Below, in pieces: positions 12,344-24,916 of a stretch of 64,000 bases of DNA. The stretch spans positions 4,891,501-4,955,500 of the forward strand of contig NC_092575.1 of the NCBI RefSeq assembly GCF_037975245.1, given 5' to 3'. The notes beneath the pieces are model-generated. The model did not search any database. It had not been told where the DNA came from and saw only the letters and a list, made by a program, of their open reading frames with translations. The number at the start of each line of letters is the position of its first letter. Position 1 is the stretch's first letter. The translations under genes were made by a program, and so were the position numbers. Source of the DNA: Apostichopus japonicus (Eukaryota > Echinodermata > Holothuroidea > Aspidochirotida > Stichopodidae).

Positions 12344-15300
12344 TCAGCTTTGCTTCTCCTTCCTCTTGGCCTTTAACCATTTCACAGCTTTGAAAAGAGA
12401 CAATACCACTGGAATGCCAACAGGTAGGAATAATGGTATATAGATGGCAAATCTGTAAAAAAGAATAGGAACATCATATCAGATTTCAAATAAAAATATA
12501 AAATTGTTCCTTTTTAAAAAATTAAACTTTATATTATTTTGATTTAAAAAAAAAAAATTTCTTTCTCAATATTTGACGAACCTTCCAGCCGTTTTCTGAT
12601 TTAATTCAATGAGGCCAATAACCTTTGCACTTTAAAAATCCTGAAATCCTCTACTTAATATGCAGCAGTCACTTTACAAAATTTAAGATTTAATTTCTGC
12701 CTCTTTTTTTTTTTTTGTGTGCAGTATGCTTGGTAGATTTGCTTAACTTGCCAGATTGGTGAACAAAATCTGAAAGATTTTTCTTGAAAGGAAAAGTTCT
12801 CTTACTTTTGATCTTCAGGAAAATAAAGCAACTCCAGCAAAGAGGGGTGAAAGAAGGCCTTCTCTGCTGATATGATTCCCTTCTTAGAGAAGTGAAAAGC
12901 CTTGGAAAGTTCACCTTCGGCTAGGTAGTCATGGGCCTTATGAAGGCAATTTGCCGAACTGTAAACCTGAGAAATATAAATTAGACTGAAAAATAAATGA
13001 CCAACATCAATATACATTGGGGGGTCAATAATCATAATAATAATAAAGATATAATAATAATGATATCATCATAATAATAATGATATAATAATAATGATAT
13101 CATCATAATAATAATGATATAATAATCATGATATCATCATAATAATAATGATATAATAATAATGATATCATCATAATAATAATGATATAATAATAATGAT
13201 ATCATCATAATAATAATGATATAATAATAATGATATCATAATAATAATGATATAATGATATCATCATAATAATAAAGATATAATAATAATGATATCATCA
13301 TAATAATAATGATATAATAATCATGATATGACCAATGGATGAACGACCAACAATGAACAATGAATGACCAACATCAATAATTTGGGGGTCAATAATAATA
13401 ATGATATAATAATAATAATGATATCATAATAATAATAATAATGATGATATAATAATAATCATGATATAATAATCATGATATAACAATAATAATAATCATC
13501 AGTTATTTTTTATTTATTATTAAACAAAATACAATTTGTCAGTTCATCCATCAAGTAATTTTTAATATCTACGTTAGCACACACATCATAACTGAAGCCC
13601 CTTTAGGTCAGCTTTTTGAAGAGTACATTGCAAATTCAACATCTCCCGTTCATTGCGTACTGTGACCTACCTCAGCAGCGATGTCGTCATTTATCACCAT
13701 GTTGTTTATCTTCTCCAGTAGTTTCGACAAAGAAAACAAGGTGCTGGTAGCTGTCGCTATATTCTCTACCGCCCTCTTCCTAAGCAATGCTTGCAACTCC
13801 TAATATATTAAAAGGAAAAGATGTAACAATAAACTGTATATACTGATAGCGGTCACAAATCCAGAACAAAAGTGGTACAGTGTCTGAACCTTCTCGAGGA
13901 AATGATACCCGTACAGAGAACAAGGAGTCCACTTTGAGTAGTAATAAAACTACAATAGTCAGTTTATCCAAAAACAAAAGCAAAATGACCCTGAATAGCG
14001 TCCATTGATTGGCTAGCCATCGTAACTGCTTGAAGTCACATCAAAGTAAAAATCGTGTAATTTTCCCGATACTTTCACTTCTTAACGAACATTTATCATA
14101 TTTTGCCAACTTATCTACCGCTACCACGTGCAGGATTTGAAACCAGCGCCTCGAATGGGAAGACCAGCAATTCTGTTCCCACTTTATTTTTTTAGTTACT
14201 ACTGTAGTACTCTTAGTTTGCAGATGACTTATCATCAGGGATAGGTTTGCCAATGAACCACTCTGTAGCTAGCTAAACCATTATAAATCAACTGAAAACT
14301 GGCATGGCACTCCACGGTTTTTACCCTTACCCACTCGGTTAAAGCCGTCTGACCGGGCAAGGCAAAATGTACGTCTTCATTTGATTTCTGAAAACCAAAA
14401 GGAAAAGAAACGAGTGCATTGCAAGCATACAGTACATGTCATACAGTACATGTTAAGAGATCAAAGTAAACTGACAACAGTCTTTGCACTGGAGTACCTT
14501 CATAACTGCACATTATCAAACCCCCCCCCTCCCCCTCCTCAGGTCATATTTTCCCCTCGGTACACCACAATATTGACTTCCTCTTCTACTTGTTCATATA
14601 TCATGAAACATTCAACTTTTTGAAAAAAATAAAAACATTTTCAACATTTGAACCTGTTCACTTCACAGAATTAGAGGCCTGACCTAATTTGCATTTACAA
14701 TTTGGGAGGAACAATTACTATTGTCATCAAATGATTAGAATTAAAATATCTCAACTGCTCCTTCTGTGATATAAACATACTTCAACACTTGAATCCTGCC
14801 AGTAGTGCTGAAAGTAAAGGGGGCTTGATACTTAGACCCTTTCCGGACTGCCTTTCAACCTACAGTGGAGCAGACCTTAAAATATACCTATGTGGGCTCA
14901 GTTAAATTTATAAGAGTAAAGGGACCTGATACTTTGACCGTTCCAGGAATGCCTCTCAACCGAAAGTTGATCAACTTGAAAAACCTGACATTTCTCCTTA
15001 GACAAAAAGTACTAATACTGTTGTAGCCTCCTGAGACCGCTGTACTGAACAGAGTACATAACTTTAATTGCTGTCTTTGACAACCACAATGGGATAAAAA
15101 TTATATGCATGAGGGGCGATGGCTGAGACCAGAAAAGTCTTTTTTCCCTCGTATTTAAAGAAGTTTCCTGGAAAGGTTTGTTGTTCCCTTTACTATTTAA
15201 ACTTATAGTTTCATTTTTACCTGGTTTGGTACACCAATGAGAAGCCTAAGCTGTGATAGGTACACCTCCATAGCAGACTTCATGTCAACCTGGTACTCTG

Positions 15301-18300
15301 AAGGTAAGGTGCTGTTCTCCTCCTCAGGGGGTGCCGGATTCTGGACTTGGACCCCGCCCCACCTCGGACTGAAGAAGGCATTGGTGCTAACTATTTGATC
15401 TGTGAACGAGACGAGGAATTTGAAATTCAATTGAGCTATGTGTATATAGTTGTCAAATTTTACCAAAACACCTGAGTCCATTGAAACCCTATCACAATAT
15501 ATATATAGCAGTGCAGGCAAGTGTGTAAGGAATGCAATGCACTTTTCGACTCCGTGAATCGATCACTCCATTAAATATTTTTGAATTCCTCAATTTTCTG
15601 ACATTTTCATGAATTTCAGTCTTCAGGGTGAAAGAAAATTTGATCTGAATGTTACGAGTGGTTTCTACCTTGGTTTGAGCCTTTTTGTCTTGACTGAAAA
15701 TTCAATCCCTAAATGCTGATAAAATAGGAAAAATATTTCAAGAATTCATAAAACAATAGACTATCCTTTAGTTTTAGACATGATCACAACATATCCTAAA
15801 TCCATAGCTAGACTTTTAACAAAATGTATTTTTTCTCGACAATTTATCGTCGAAGCCTTTCAAGACATTTACCTTCTTTGTCATGTATGTAGAGAGGCCT
15901 GTACTTAATAGAAGGAATGAACACAAGGAAATTCAGGGTTGGATACATGGAAACGTCCGATCCTGACAAAAGAAAATAGTGAAATTGCTTCTTGGTATGT
16001 GAACGATAATATATAGCATTCACAAAATTTCTCAAAAAAAAAAATCAATCTATTTTTCATCACAAAAAACGATCTAGCTGCTTAGAATTTATCGGCACAA
16101 TTGATGCTGTCAGGTAGGCCTATTATCCCCATTAATTATATCAACTGTACTGTATTGACATTATGTTTTTGTGAATACAGATTAAGTACACACACCTATC
16201 GCTTGAAAGTCCTCGGAATCAAAGGTTTGAAATCAACAGCAGGTCGTTGGTTAGGTGCGGCACAGTCAATTTTTCTCTCCTTACTTATATCTGGCCCATT
16301 CATTCAAAAAGGTTGCCCACTCCTGCTCTAGGGAAACGCAACTTCACACCATGGTAGTGTATGCTCTACTGATCTATTTACTCCTCTTGCATCTTCACAA
16401 TCAGTAGACCAGGAATGTGTGACTACACATCCCTGGATGTAAGCTCATTACTTAGTATAGGCTTATACAGATTACACTTAGCATTACCATTAACATATAG
16501 TAAGAATATCTTAAGGATTTCAAAAGGATAGGATTTACTGTACAAAGAATACTTAATAATATCTATTACAGGCTTACTTAGGCTTACCTTAAGATTACTT
16601 ACAGTGTTATTCCAAGAAGTGATCCCTACAAAATTGAGCACAAAATATTGGCTGTGAAACAGTTCAACTCGTAACCTCAGAATTCTAAGCCCATATTCTC
16701 TTCCAAACTAAAGCTTAGTCAAATGCTGAAAATTACTAAACATTGCAGTTGAAATTCAAACCTTTTGATAAAACATTTGAATCCTTTTCTTGTCACAAAT
16801 CTATTCTGCTGAAAACTTTGCAAGTTTTACAGTGTTCTTGCCGGTCCTCTAAACTTACCGATCTTAGTCTCCACTGGATTGATGAGCAGAGGTAACGTCG
16901 ATGCCGAGAGGTAGAAGTAAGCCTTATCTTTATTCCTCTTTGGATTTAGAGGCAGCTGGGAGTAGTGGAGGACCTGTGAGCTGACGGTGAACTCGGCAAA
17001 CGTCTTCAATCTATCTAAGAACGGCTGCAAGTAATCTGTCAAAATATTGAAACGAGATCCAAAACTCTTAAGGAGTTTGATGGTCACATCATTGGTCTTT
17101 ATTACTGTCTGTAAAATTTGAATAAATGCAAATGACCTTTGGGGGCAGGCGTGTAGGGGCGGGCGACCGCCCCTTTCCCCCTTGAGCATATTTTAATTTT
17201 TTTTTATAATATCGCTAGTAATTTCAAAATAGAAAATGCTTAGATGCAAATTACAAGGCCTGGGAAGTGTCATTTCCAGCGATCTGGGAGGCATTTTCGG
17301 CCAAAATTTTCTTGCGGGCTTCGGGCCAACCCATGGTGGCGCTACGCTTAGATAGTTTGCCTACAGGCTTCTCCCCTCCCTTGGCAAATTCCTCACTACG
17401 CGCCTGACTGGGGCAATTAGATAACATACCTGATGTCACCATATTTATCACAGATAGGCTTAACAAATGAAAGGACACACTTCCTTTCCATATGTTCACA
17501 AAGAACATTTCCTATGAATATTAATCCTGGAGACTGCTACTGCTCAAACAAGATGAAGAAAATGGTGCACTTTTTGCCAGACTGTTTATCTGTTGCAGTT
17601 TTCCAAGGATATAGTTTGAGTCATGAAGTATTAACTTTTATCTTCTTACAATAGATGTTTAATACAGTGTTTAATTCTGCTTTCTATCTCGTGTTGTTGT
17701 CATGTCAATATAATATGGTAGAAGTTGAGCAGTCACTAACAGCACACCCAATCAAGCATACTGTTCTTAAGAATAGAGGGCAGCAATCCTAAATAACAAC
17801 TACTTGTAATAATCAAAGGTAATATATGTCATAATACAACAAGTAATACCTGTCAAGAATCTGCGAACTAGCATGCCTGCCGACAGCATGTACATATGAT
17901 GGTTTCTATAAGTTGACAGAATGGTCATTCTAGCATAAGTAATTGCTATATCGATGACATTTACAAGAAGGAAAAAAGAAAAGCAGTTACCATGTATCGC
18001 CTGTTCAATATTCCACCTGGCAATAATTTCACTGGGGTCGGAGTTCATGAGGGTGAAAGAGAGTTCATATCCTGGAGTAGACTGGACAGCTCTCATCATG
18101 GCTGGATCAGCCTGAAGAAACAAAAACAGAGGAAAGACTAAAGATCTGTGTTTAAAGCTTTGTCGTGTTTTAAATCTTGGCAGTCTAAATATTCCTGTTT
18201 CGAAGCATTTGCTCGCAGATGCACCTGAACAACATTATGAACTAACATGGAACACAACTGGCTGCACTATAGTACCAAACAAGGGTGGAGGGAAGTACAA

Positions 18301-21300
18301 GAATGTTCGTGATCAAAGTAAGATGCATCATGATTGCTTTGAAAACAATTCTTAAAAGTCAAATTAATCAGCTTAAAAATTGGTATTATTGATTTTGCTG
18401 AGAATATGCATGAATAATTTCTCATGATTGATTTGGAATATCTTTGCCAGCAGGAAATAGAATAAACTATATTTGGACACTAGCCTAGACTAGTTATTTG
18501 ACACACGTTACCTTCTTAAGCTTTGCACCTGCAGATGTGACATGCACAGTAGCCAAAGATTCTTCACCCAGAATAAACTATATTTGGATACCAGCCAACG
18601 ATTCACAGTGTAGTTAATGCATCTCTCATGGTCTCTGAAATAGTTGTTTGGCACAATTTACCTTCTTAAGCTTTACACCTCTCGATGTGACATGGACACT
18701 AGCCAAAGATTCTTCACCCAGTATTTTCTTTTTCAAAACGACAGCAATATCCTCCAATCGTTGCTTCGGGGACACACCAGACTTTTCTGCAATACATTAA
18801 TAGAAGTGTATATCTCTGTCATAAGTTCCAGAATAAACTTTATGCTTTTTCTGCATTGAATGATCTACTTCTGCATATCAAGGAATCAATTGATAGAAGT
18901 GCTCTTCGAGACAGCCGCTCCAGACAATTTCTCTAGATGTATGGTAAACTTGCTGCATTTTGCAATAGGTTGAAAACTGAGTTTTAGTTCTCCATTCAAG
19001 ACTAGAGTTCACATTACTCTGGGACTTAGAAATTTAAAGTCTTAAATAACTTGTCCAGGAAATCTTGGGACATGATATTGAGCCCCCCGCTCCCCCCCCC
19101 CCGGCCCAAAAATGCCTCCCATGTTCACATCAAGGTATTGTTGTCAATGTTTACTATAATAAACTGCTACTTAATCTTGGATGAAACAGATCTTTCTTTG
19201 CACAGAAAATTAATAAGTGTAATAGGAAAAAACTGCTTTATGATTAAATCCTGTTATATTGCTTAGAAGTGGTTTTACTATGTAAGCCTAGTTATGTAAT
19301 CACATGGTATAGAAATGTATCAGTTATGGATACATGAGATCCCCGCAGCTTAATACTGTGCTCTAGACTGACTTGTCTCGATACAATACTTCATCTGTTA
19401 CACTCATATCAGATGTATTAGTGTCTGCCTGTTACTGACTCTATGTTTGAATCTGTTTGTATCTTGTTTATATCTGTTTGTATCTGGCATGGGTTATATT
19501 ACGGTACACTATACATTACACAAAATAGTAATGAAATGCAAGTCACTATCTTATGTAAAAAAAAATAATACAGATCCTTAAAATGATTTTTATCTGCTTA
19601 CCAGCTAGAGCATATATTGCATTATGCCTGCCGACATAAATATCACCATGACTACCACTCCACGATGATTCCATTATCAGAAAGACCTGAGGATCGCTGG
19701 ACGGTTGACCATTAAACAGTCCCAAACCTTCATCTCGATCTAGGGATGGAAACCAAATATTAATGGCAATCATGTCAGCTTCATGTCATTTACATACGCG
19801 TAAGAAACAGGTTCTGAGGAAAACTTGAAATGAATGGCAGGAATGTTTCCTTGGTGCAGTTCAGTGCTGGAGTAGGTTGGTGCAGGTGCTGGAGCAAAAC
19901 CTCCTGAAGAGAACTTAAACAAGCTTGATTTAAAGCACTGTTTGATGTCCATAGCTGTGAGTTTTTTCCCCAATAAAACAGCAGCTTGTGAATATATAAG
20001 CTGCTTGCACAGCAATTTATGGAGCAACCAATTGAATTGCAGGAAGCCACATGCTAAATATGAGAGGCAATAAAGTTTCCTATCTGGGGATATCATGCTA
20101 ATAAGGATTTCAAATTTTGACCTGTAGTGACCTTAATTGAATTGTGACCTACATACAGTACCATACAATATGAGCTCCTTTGAATTTCAGGTTCTGGAGA
20201 TATAGCATTGTTGAGAGTTTCACATTTTGCCCTCTGAAGACCCCAAATGACCTCTGACCTCAACCCAAATCCATAGGGTTCATGCACTCAATATGGGGAA
20301 GCAAAATGCCACATATGAGAACTGTAGATGCCACCTAACTTGAGATACCATGTTTACAAGCTAGGGCATCACATACACACACACACAAACTTGACTGCAT
20401 ATGTCATTTGCCTGCCTACAGCAAGTAACCAAAAATGTCTCTAATGGTTTTTTTTATTTTGCTTTTGAGATCACTGAGGATGTGCATATGCTTATTAAAA
20501 GTGATAAAGTGTCCTTATTTAAAATTCCTTTATATAGACAGATACAGTTTTTACATAAATAGAGCAAAGGGAAGAAACTACTAGAACTATTACTGAACTC
20601 ATTATGGATCTGCAGCTTTTAAAATCACATCCTAAGATATAAAATCTGCATCAAAATGTTAATCGATAAGAAACCAACCTTCAAAGTTTTCTTGTGAATT
20701 TAATACATCCATTTCCTTTTGTGAGCAGCTCCTTGCAGAAACTCTGTACTTCATCTTGAAATAAGCTGCTGTAGAAGAATCTGAAAAATAAATAAAATGA
20801 AAACAATTTAAAAACAGTTTCTTTCTCAATTAAGTCTTTTGGGCTTTCCTGTTTAGAAGTTTAAGTTTGTGGTAATTTTGTCAGTTGTGCATGCATGAGA
20901 CAAAGATCCTCCTAAAGTTTTAGGAATTAGCTGCAGAGGTTTCTTTAATACATAACATGATTAGGACATTGCCAAAAAAAAAAGACTTTTTCCTAATTTT
21001 AAAAATGAAAATTCTTTTAAGAATGTCTAAATAACATTAAAAAAAAAATGTCAATAGCATTCTCAACTGCTACAGAAAATATAACAAAGTTTTGTAAAAA
21101 ATGTCAAAAAAATATAACACTGAAACAAAACGAAAGGTACAATATGGGTAATATATAATGGAAAACAATTATGACGATAAAAAGGTACTGGATTTGTGCA
21201 GCCTTAGAAATCCAAGGGGAGTTCCATTTAAAGCCATACTTTTTTCAAACTACAAAATATTGTTGGAAAAGTTTTACATCATTTTACGATCAGAGAAATA

Positions 21301-23387
21301 CCTCAAAGGTGTCTAATGGTTTGCGAACTGTCCTACAGATACCCAACGTATGCAACAGTGCTCTCAAAACAAACACCACAGTCAAACTTACCTCTATTTA
21401 AAAATTCTTCAAAGAGTTTGCCTGTCACTTTCAATTGCTGAGGTGGGAACTCCTGATTACATGTCACCAGAATGACTGGAATGCTACATATTAGCTACAG
21501 GAGAGAAGCATGGGAAACATGAGAGAATTAAAAATATGTAAAGACAAAGAAAAAGGGAATTTATTGTAGCAGGAATGAGCCTGGGGTAAAACACAAATCA
21601 TGGAACTTTGCAAAAATTGCGGTATAGGCTCCAATTTGCATATGCTACAGTTTGTTAGGATAATATTTTTTTGTCCCCGAGGTAGAGAAGAAATCACAGA
21701 TATTCCACGAGTTCGCGGAAAAAGCTCATGCCTGTTGTACTCATGGCTGAGTTTTTATGAGTTTTCATCTGGTTTGGCTAACTGTCTTAGAGAGCTAATA
21801 CTATCCTTGAAGTTGGCTGGAGAAGTTTATTGACTTACTGTAGTCTGTAAACACTAATCAGTTGTACCTCCCAGTATATTGCAAGGATAACCAACTTTGC
21901 AGACAAATTTCAGATATTAAACTTTAAAAAAAAGTCTTATGGATTGTCCAAGGGACAACCACCTGGGGAAAAAAACTAGTACTGTTTTTTTTCTTTTTTC
22001 AGTGTGGAGTTTATGAATGACAGGTGTGAATCTTAAACATGTTTGTTATAATGTAGTCCATAAGCAATTAGTCATAAAAGAAGTCTGTGGTGAGATATGT
22101 GAAACTCTGTGGATTGCCCTCTTGTTAAAAGTTCAAATACCAGTGACCATTTTTTGAGACTTTAGCATATTTGAGGATAATACTAAAGAAGATCTGTAAA
22201 AGAGTCCCATTTCCCGGGAACCATTTTTCTTTCATGCACAGTCAGCATGTTTCTTCTTCTAGTAAAAAAAAAAAAAAAAAAGAGTAAAAAACAGAGAAAA
22301 AGTGAGCTGTCTTACATCTTTGTGAGCTAGTGCATGGATGTCATTGTGCGGTAACTTGGCTCTGTAGGTTGTAGTCGTCTTCCACCAGAGAGGCAGCCCG
22401 AGCAAGATGAAGAACAGACCAATGGCGAGAGCAGTCACCATATGAAGACCATCTGTATTAAAATATATAGTATTATGGGGATATCCTGGTAGTTCCAGTC
22501 AAGGATTGTGAAGATATTTTATTCAGTATGTTTCTTTTTTTTACCTACATTCTAGCATTGAAAAAGCAATAAAGTTTTGCCTTTTTGATTTTTAAGAAAG
22601 AACTTTTATTTTCACTCGTGAGAAGTAGGGTCAGACTTATTTAAATACATTTGTTGGACAGGCCTCTCAGATAGGCTAGGGAATTTCCTCTAAGTTATTT
22701 CTTGAAGTTGCCCACCCAGCAAATCAAATCGCTGAATTCAGCAGTTCCAAAGCCATATTCCTATTGAGTTTTCACTTTTTAACATGTTTTTTTTCAAATG
22801 TCCACATTGGCCTAGGCCTATATCACAATAAGATAGGACTAATACTAGTCAAAGGGCGTTACAAGTTTGTCCAACATAAAACAGCAGTACCAATTATAAA
22901 CATAGAAAATTATCATCGCCCAAAATAACCACTGCTCAATGCCAGTCAGAATTATTAGTATACATTTGTTACCTTTTTACTTTAGGCAGAACTTACTTGC
23001 GCCTAGCTTCACTCTTTACTTTAGCTTAAGGTCTGGATATCTAGCCTATATTTCTTCCTGATTTGATAAAAAGAATTCAATGTTTTGCTTTTCTTGTGAT
23101 TATGCATCATCTATCTCATCAAGTCAACTGTAGGCCTAAGCAAAGTATTGCAAAGGATGAAGTAGACTACAGTATGCTACGTAGGCTAGGCCTACTGTAC
23201 ACTACACTCTACAGTAGCCCATTTCATGTTGAAAGTTTCGCAGAACTGGTCTCTACCAATGCTAACGCTTACAAGATTAGAAAACACTAAACAACTCTAT
23301 GTCATACGCCCAAAAGTGACAGCTGGTCGAAGACAATGTCCACACAGGTTTACCTTCATGACTGGGTTCATTTTTTCTCTTTACCAT
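12344..23387 (-). CDS. PIGS: GPI transamidase component PIG-S
   Basis: Fourteen exons in transcript order: 23387-23354, 22452-22316, 21494-21392, 20780-20679, 19739-19602, 18786-18662, 18111-17991, 17035-16859, 15962-15873, 15399-15221, 14387-14331, 13799-13671, 12966-12806, 12452-12344. They sum to 1662 bases, 553 aa; human PIG-S is 555 aa. PIG-S is a subunit of the ER GPI-transamidase complex, which attaches preformed GPI anchors to proteins. Visible: an N-terminal membrane segment (about residues 16-35, ending [10 protein letters not shown], a family signature), a long luminal domain with [32 protein letters not shown] and [11 protein letters not shown] blocks, and a C-terminal membrane segment (about 520-541). 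The last five residues, KEKQS, fit a KxKxx ER retrieval signal. The start is an ATG whose exon splices in phase to the membrane-segment exon. The gene is complete; all introns are GT-AG. Confidence 0.96.
13029..13500. repeat. ATAATAATGATATCATC microsatellite array in PIGS
   Basis: About 470 bases of aataat/gatatcatcat units with interruptions (a duplicated gaccaac...gggggtcaataat flank at about 13000-13030 and 13360-13400). It lies in the PIGS intron between the exons at 12806-12966 and 13671-13799. Confidence 0.9.
16190..16327 (-). mobile_element. hAT-like transposon remnant
   Basis: On the minus strand the end reads CAGGAGTGGGCAACCTTTTT and then a GGGCCAGAT block. This strongly resembles the terminal inverted repeats of hAT-family elements (CAGxGGTGGGCAAxC type). 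Only one end is convincing, no transposase is visible, and the other boundary is uncertain. It is intronic in PIGS. Confidence 0.4.
17105..17420. repeat. CpG-richer interspersed repeat fragments in PIGS intron
   Basis: Two patches (gggggcaggcgtgtaggggcgggcgaccgcccc near 17135-17170, and about 17265-17415) stand out from their AT-rich surroundings by GC and CpG content and end in motifs such as ctacgcgcctgactgggg. They look like transposon pieces, but no coding or terminal signal is clear. Confidence 0.3.
18461..18572 (-). pseudogene. Partial tandem copy of a PIGS exon (donor end)
   Basis: Positions 18512-18571 duplicate the last 60 bases of the PIGS exon at 18662-18786 with its GT donor. Both copies are flanked by the same aataaactatatttgga segment, giving a ~150-bp offset. 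The copy keeps an open frame ([20 protein letters not shown]) but has no acceptor in the right phase, so it looks like an intronic decoy and not an alternative exon. Confidence 0.8.
20100..20400. repeat. Probable interspersed repeat in PIGS intron
   Basis: Repeating phrases of the type tttgacctgtagtgacctt, ttgtgacctacat, gacctctgacctcaaccc and a CA run end this block. The style is that of noncoding interspersed elements; no coding remnant or boundary is visible. Confidence 0.25.
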
Positions 23388-24916
23388 GGTGTTGATTGAG
23401 TGTTCCAGAATCCGAACAAAAGAACGGTTTAACTTACAAGTTACAGCTTGGTGTAAATTGTAATAGAACCCATTGGGGAAACTTAAATGATGTAGAAAGC
23501 TTTTTAAATAGCCCCCTCATTATCGTAAGTTGGCTTTACAGTTGCTCAATTAGAAAAAACAATGCATTTGAGACGAGCGTTCAAGTATAGCTCAAGCACG
23601 CGCGCAGAAGTTCGACAAGAGGGGGGACCAAGGGAGGACAGCTCAGAACCAAATACTTTCTGATAAATATGGAATAAAGAGAAAATGTATGACCTCAAAA
23701 AAGGGTCCTGTCCTGACATAAATGTCTCAAGCCAGAACTGGCTCTCATCACACCCACAAAGGCCCTCTCCACCCACCAAACATATTAACCCAAACACCAA
23801 CATAGAGAAAATCATTAAGATTAAGTACATATATATGTATATAGTAATATATTTCTTTCCCAAGCATACACATTTCAACTTTCGGTTGTCGCCGGGACAC
23901 TTTAAGACAGTGCGCAGAAACATAATCAGGACAAAAGAATGAAATGACCATGCCCCCTGCTGTCCCATTTCTTGCTTTAAAAAAATGCCACCATAGGCTT
24001 ATGCCAAAAGCATAATCATTGTTAAATTCTACTTTAAAATGTGGTATCGTTCACTGCCAGTGCTGGCTTATAGATTAAGCACTTTTAATGTTATTGAGAT
24101 TTTCTGATATCAGCCGAGGGCCAATGGCTGTAATATCTGATGAATAGATTAACATTACAATACCAAGATAACACTGTGCCCACTCAGATGGGATCCATGC
24201 TGTTTAATAGTCAACTGTCTTGTAGAAACAGAGACTGTAAATCAATGTACCATATGAACCAATGTATCTAATCTCCATTTCTACAACTTATTTCAATCAT
24301 GCTTCAAGGATATCTATTGGTTTCATATCTATATATTTTAATTGCCAAAAGTGAGAAGACATCATAGAAATGAGAATCTACCTGCTTCATGAACCATCAA
24401 TGCTGGTATTTTACATAAGATGATATACTTTAATCATTGCATGATAGAAAAAAATTGACAAAATTTTGATAGTATCATGATAAGGGGGAGGGGGGGGGGG
24501 GAGTGGGAGGCCATATCTCAGGTCTTCTGTAGAATGGGTAATGCCTGATTGACGTTATAAAGTCAACGGAAAACAAGATGGCCTGCAGTCTGGCACCTTT
24601 TACTCAAATCATAGCACCCCTCTACCGCCCTCTAATAGCTAGTGGTGCCATCATGTCTAAATGAATTTCCTTTGAAAGTAATATTCAATTTGATTATAAA
24701 TTGATTAAGACCTTCAAACTCAACCTCAGAGAAAATGTTTCCCAATACATTACCAATTAGGCCTGATGACATAACCAATGAAACATCAAATATCTTAGAG
24801 ACAAATGATTTATTCACACTGCTCTGGCAATTTGAGGTCTAATATTTTTTGGCTTCACCGCTAAAACCAGAAATGGAAAACACAATCATTTTATTAAATG
24901 CTGGCAAAGATGGCAG
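23388..24916. other. Intergenic region between PIGS start and DEPDC5 stop
   Basis: About 1.5 kb containing the PIGS promoter and the DEPDC5 3' UTR, since both genes are on the minus strand. I see no further gene. A G-only patch lies at 24483-24505, and an AT-type microsatellite near 23828-23846. A small CG-containing stretch (ctcaagcacgcgcgcagaag, about 23590) is the only CpG-dense spot. Confidence 0.6.

Noticed and set aside
23546-23968. 140-residue minus-strand frame between PIGS and DEPDC5
   Set aside because: No domain, low-complexity stretches and no splice partners; chance frame in intergenic DNA.
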